Shown piece after piece: positions 5,860 to 6,274 of a stretch of DNA of 6,274 nt. The position numbers and the translations under genes are program-made. How positions within the stretch are numbered: position 1 is the stretch's first letter; every line of letters starts with the position of its first letter. The notes below the pieces were generated by a model. It was not told where the DNA came from. It saw nothing but the letters and a program-made list of their open reading frames with translations, and searched no databases. The DNA comes from Paracoccaceae bacterium. GTDB taxonomy: Bacteria > Pseudomonadota > Alphaproteobacteria > Rhodobacterales > Rhodobacteraceae. The DNA lies in NCBI GenBank assembly GCA_023263735.1, contig JALQUQ010000163.1, positions 1 through 6,274 of the forward strand. The letters run 5' to 3'.

Positions 5860-5869
5860 GGATTGATCT

Positions 5870-6274
5870 TCAGTCCCAACTTACATCGCCAAGGAAGATG
5901 TATCCGGCGCCGTAGATCGTCTTGATCAGGCTGGGGTTTTTGGGATCCTCGCCCAGTTTGGTGCGCTGGCGTGAAATCCGCACATCCATGGCCCGGTCAA
6001 AGCTTTCCCCTGCGACGCCGCCCAATGCCTCTTGCATCTGCGCCCGTGAGATCAGGCGACGCGGGCTTTCAAGGAACAGTCGCAGGACCTGGCCCTCGGC
6101 GTTCGAGAAGGGGATTTCTTCACCGGTCTCGGACAAGAGTGTGTAGCGATCGAACAGGGCGGTCCAGCCATTGAAGCGGGCGATCTGGCTGGCGCGATCA
6201 AGCGCAGGGCGCGATTTCCGCAACCGCACCCGAACACGGGCGACGATTTCAGCGGGATCGAAGGGTTTGATGAT
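5870..6274 (-). CDS. OmpR/PhoB-type response regulator, C-terminal part (N-terminus beyond window)
   Basis: 134 residues are visible, reading in from the right edge. They begin IIKPFDPAEIVARVRVRLRK, the end of a receiver domain with the conserved Lys (followed by Pro-Phe) of the phospho-acceptor site. A linker then leads to an OmpR-type winged-helix DNA-binding domain: a beta segment (FDRYTLLSETGEEIPFSNAE), the helix region VLRLFLESPRRLISRAQM, the recognition helix FDRAMDVRISRQRTKLG, and the wing LIKTIYGAGYIF. The phospho-accepting Asp and about 100 residues are outside the window. It presumably pairs with a sensor kinase gene not seen here. Its stop is 61 bases before the repressor start; that gap contains the repressor promoter, so it looks like the end of a separate unit unrelated to the transporter. 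Confidence 0.93.
   Translation of the reverse strand: MIKPFDPAEIVARVRVRLRKSRPALDRASQIARFNGWTALFDRYTLLSETGEEIPFSNAEGQVLRLFLESPRRLISRAQMQEALGGVAGESFDRAMDVRISRQRTKLGEDPKNPSLIKTIYGAGYIFLGDVSWD

Overview
The window looks like a stretch of an alphaproteobacterial chromosome or large replicon, most likely from the Rhodobacterales. This rests on the GC-rich coding sequence, the style of the carbohydrate ABC transporter proteins, and an intergenic motif of a kind common in that order; no rRNA or marker gene is present to confirm it. Every gene I can support lies on the minus strand. The long plus-strand reading frames are antisense shadows of these genes.

Reading in the direction of transcription (right to left): (1) the C-terminal part of an OmpR/PhoB-type response regulator enters from the right edge (6274-5870). 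(2) After 61 bp comes a LacI-family repressor gene (5808-4768) with a visible promoter. (3) A 181-bp regulatory gap holds a palindromic operator candidate, a second palindrome and a leader hairpin. (4) A CUT1-type sugar/polyol ABC transporter operon follows: periplasmic binding protein (4586-3270), a 63-bp gap with a strong hairpin and T-run, permease 1 (3206-2259), permease 2 (2262-1321, ATGA overlap), a 106-bp gap with a hairpin and a Rhodobacterales-like intergenic motif, a 62-residue two-helix membrane protein (1214-1026), a bleomycin-resistance-like VOC protein (1021-653), and the first 220 residues of the ATPase (660-1, cut by the left edge).

The genes read as one uptake system. The binding protein captures a carbohydrate or polyol in the periplasm, the two permeases form the channel, and the ATPase drives import. 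The LacI repressor probably senses the substrate or a derivative. A ten-base sequence, TGAGGTGCGT, occurs both upstream of the binding-protein gene and over the -35 box of the repressor's own promoter, suggesting one repressor controls both. The substrate cannot be read from the sequence. The ATPase and permease style recall the alphaproteobacterial glycerol/polyol transporters, but this is resemblance only.

No radically new system is evident. The less ordinary parts are the VOC protein translationally coupled to the ATPase, the small membrane protein between permease and VOC genes, the hairpin separating binding protein from permeases, and the shared operator.
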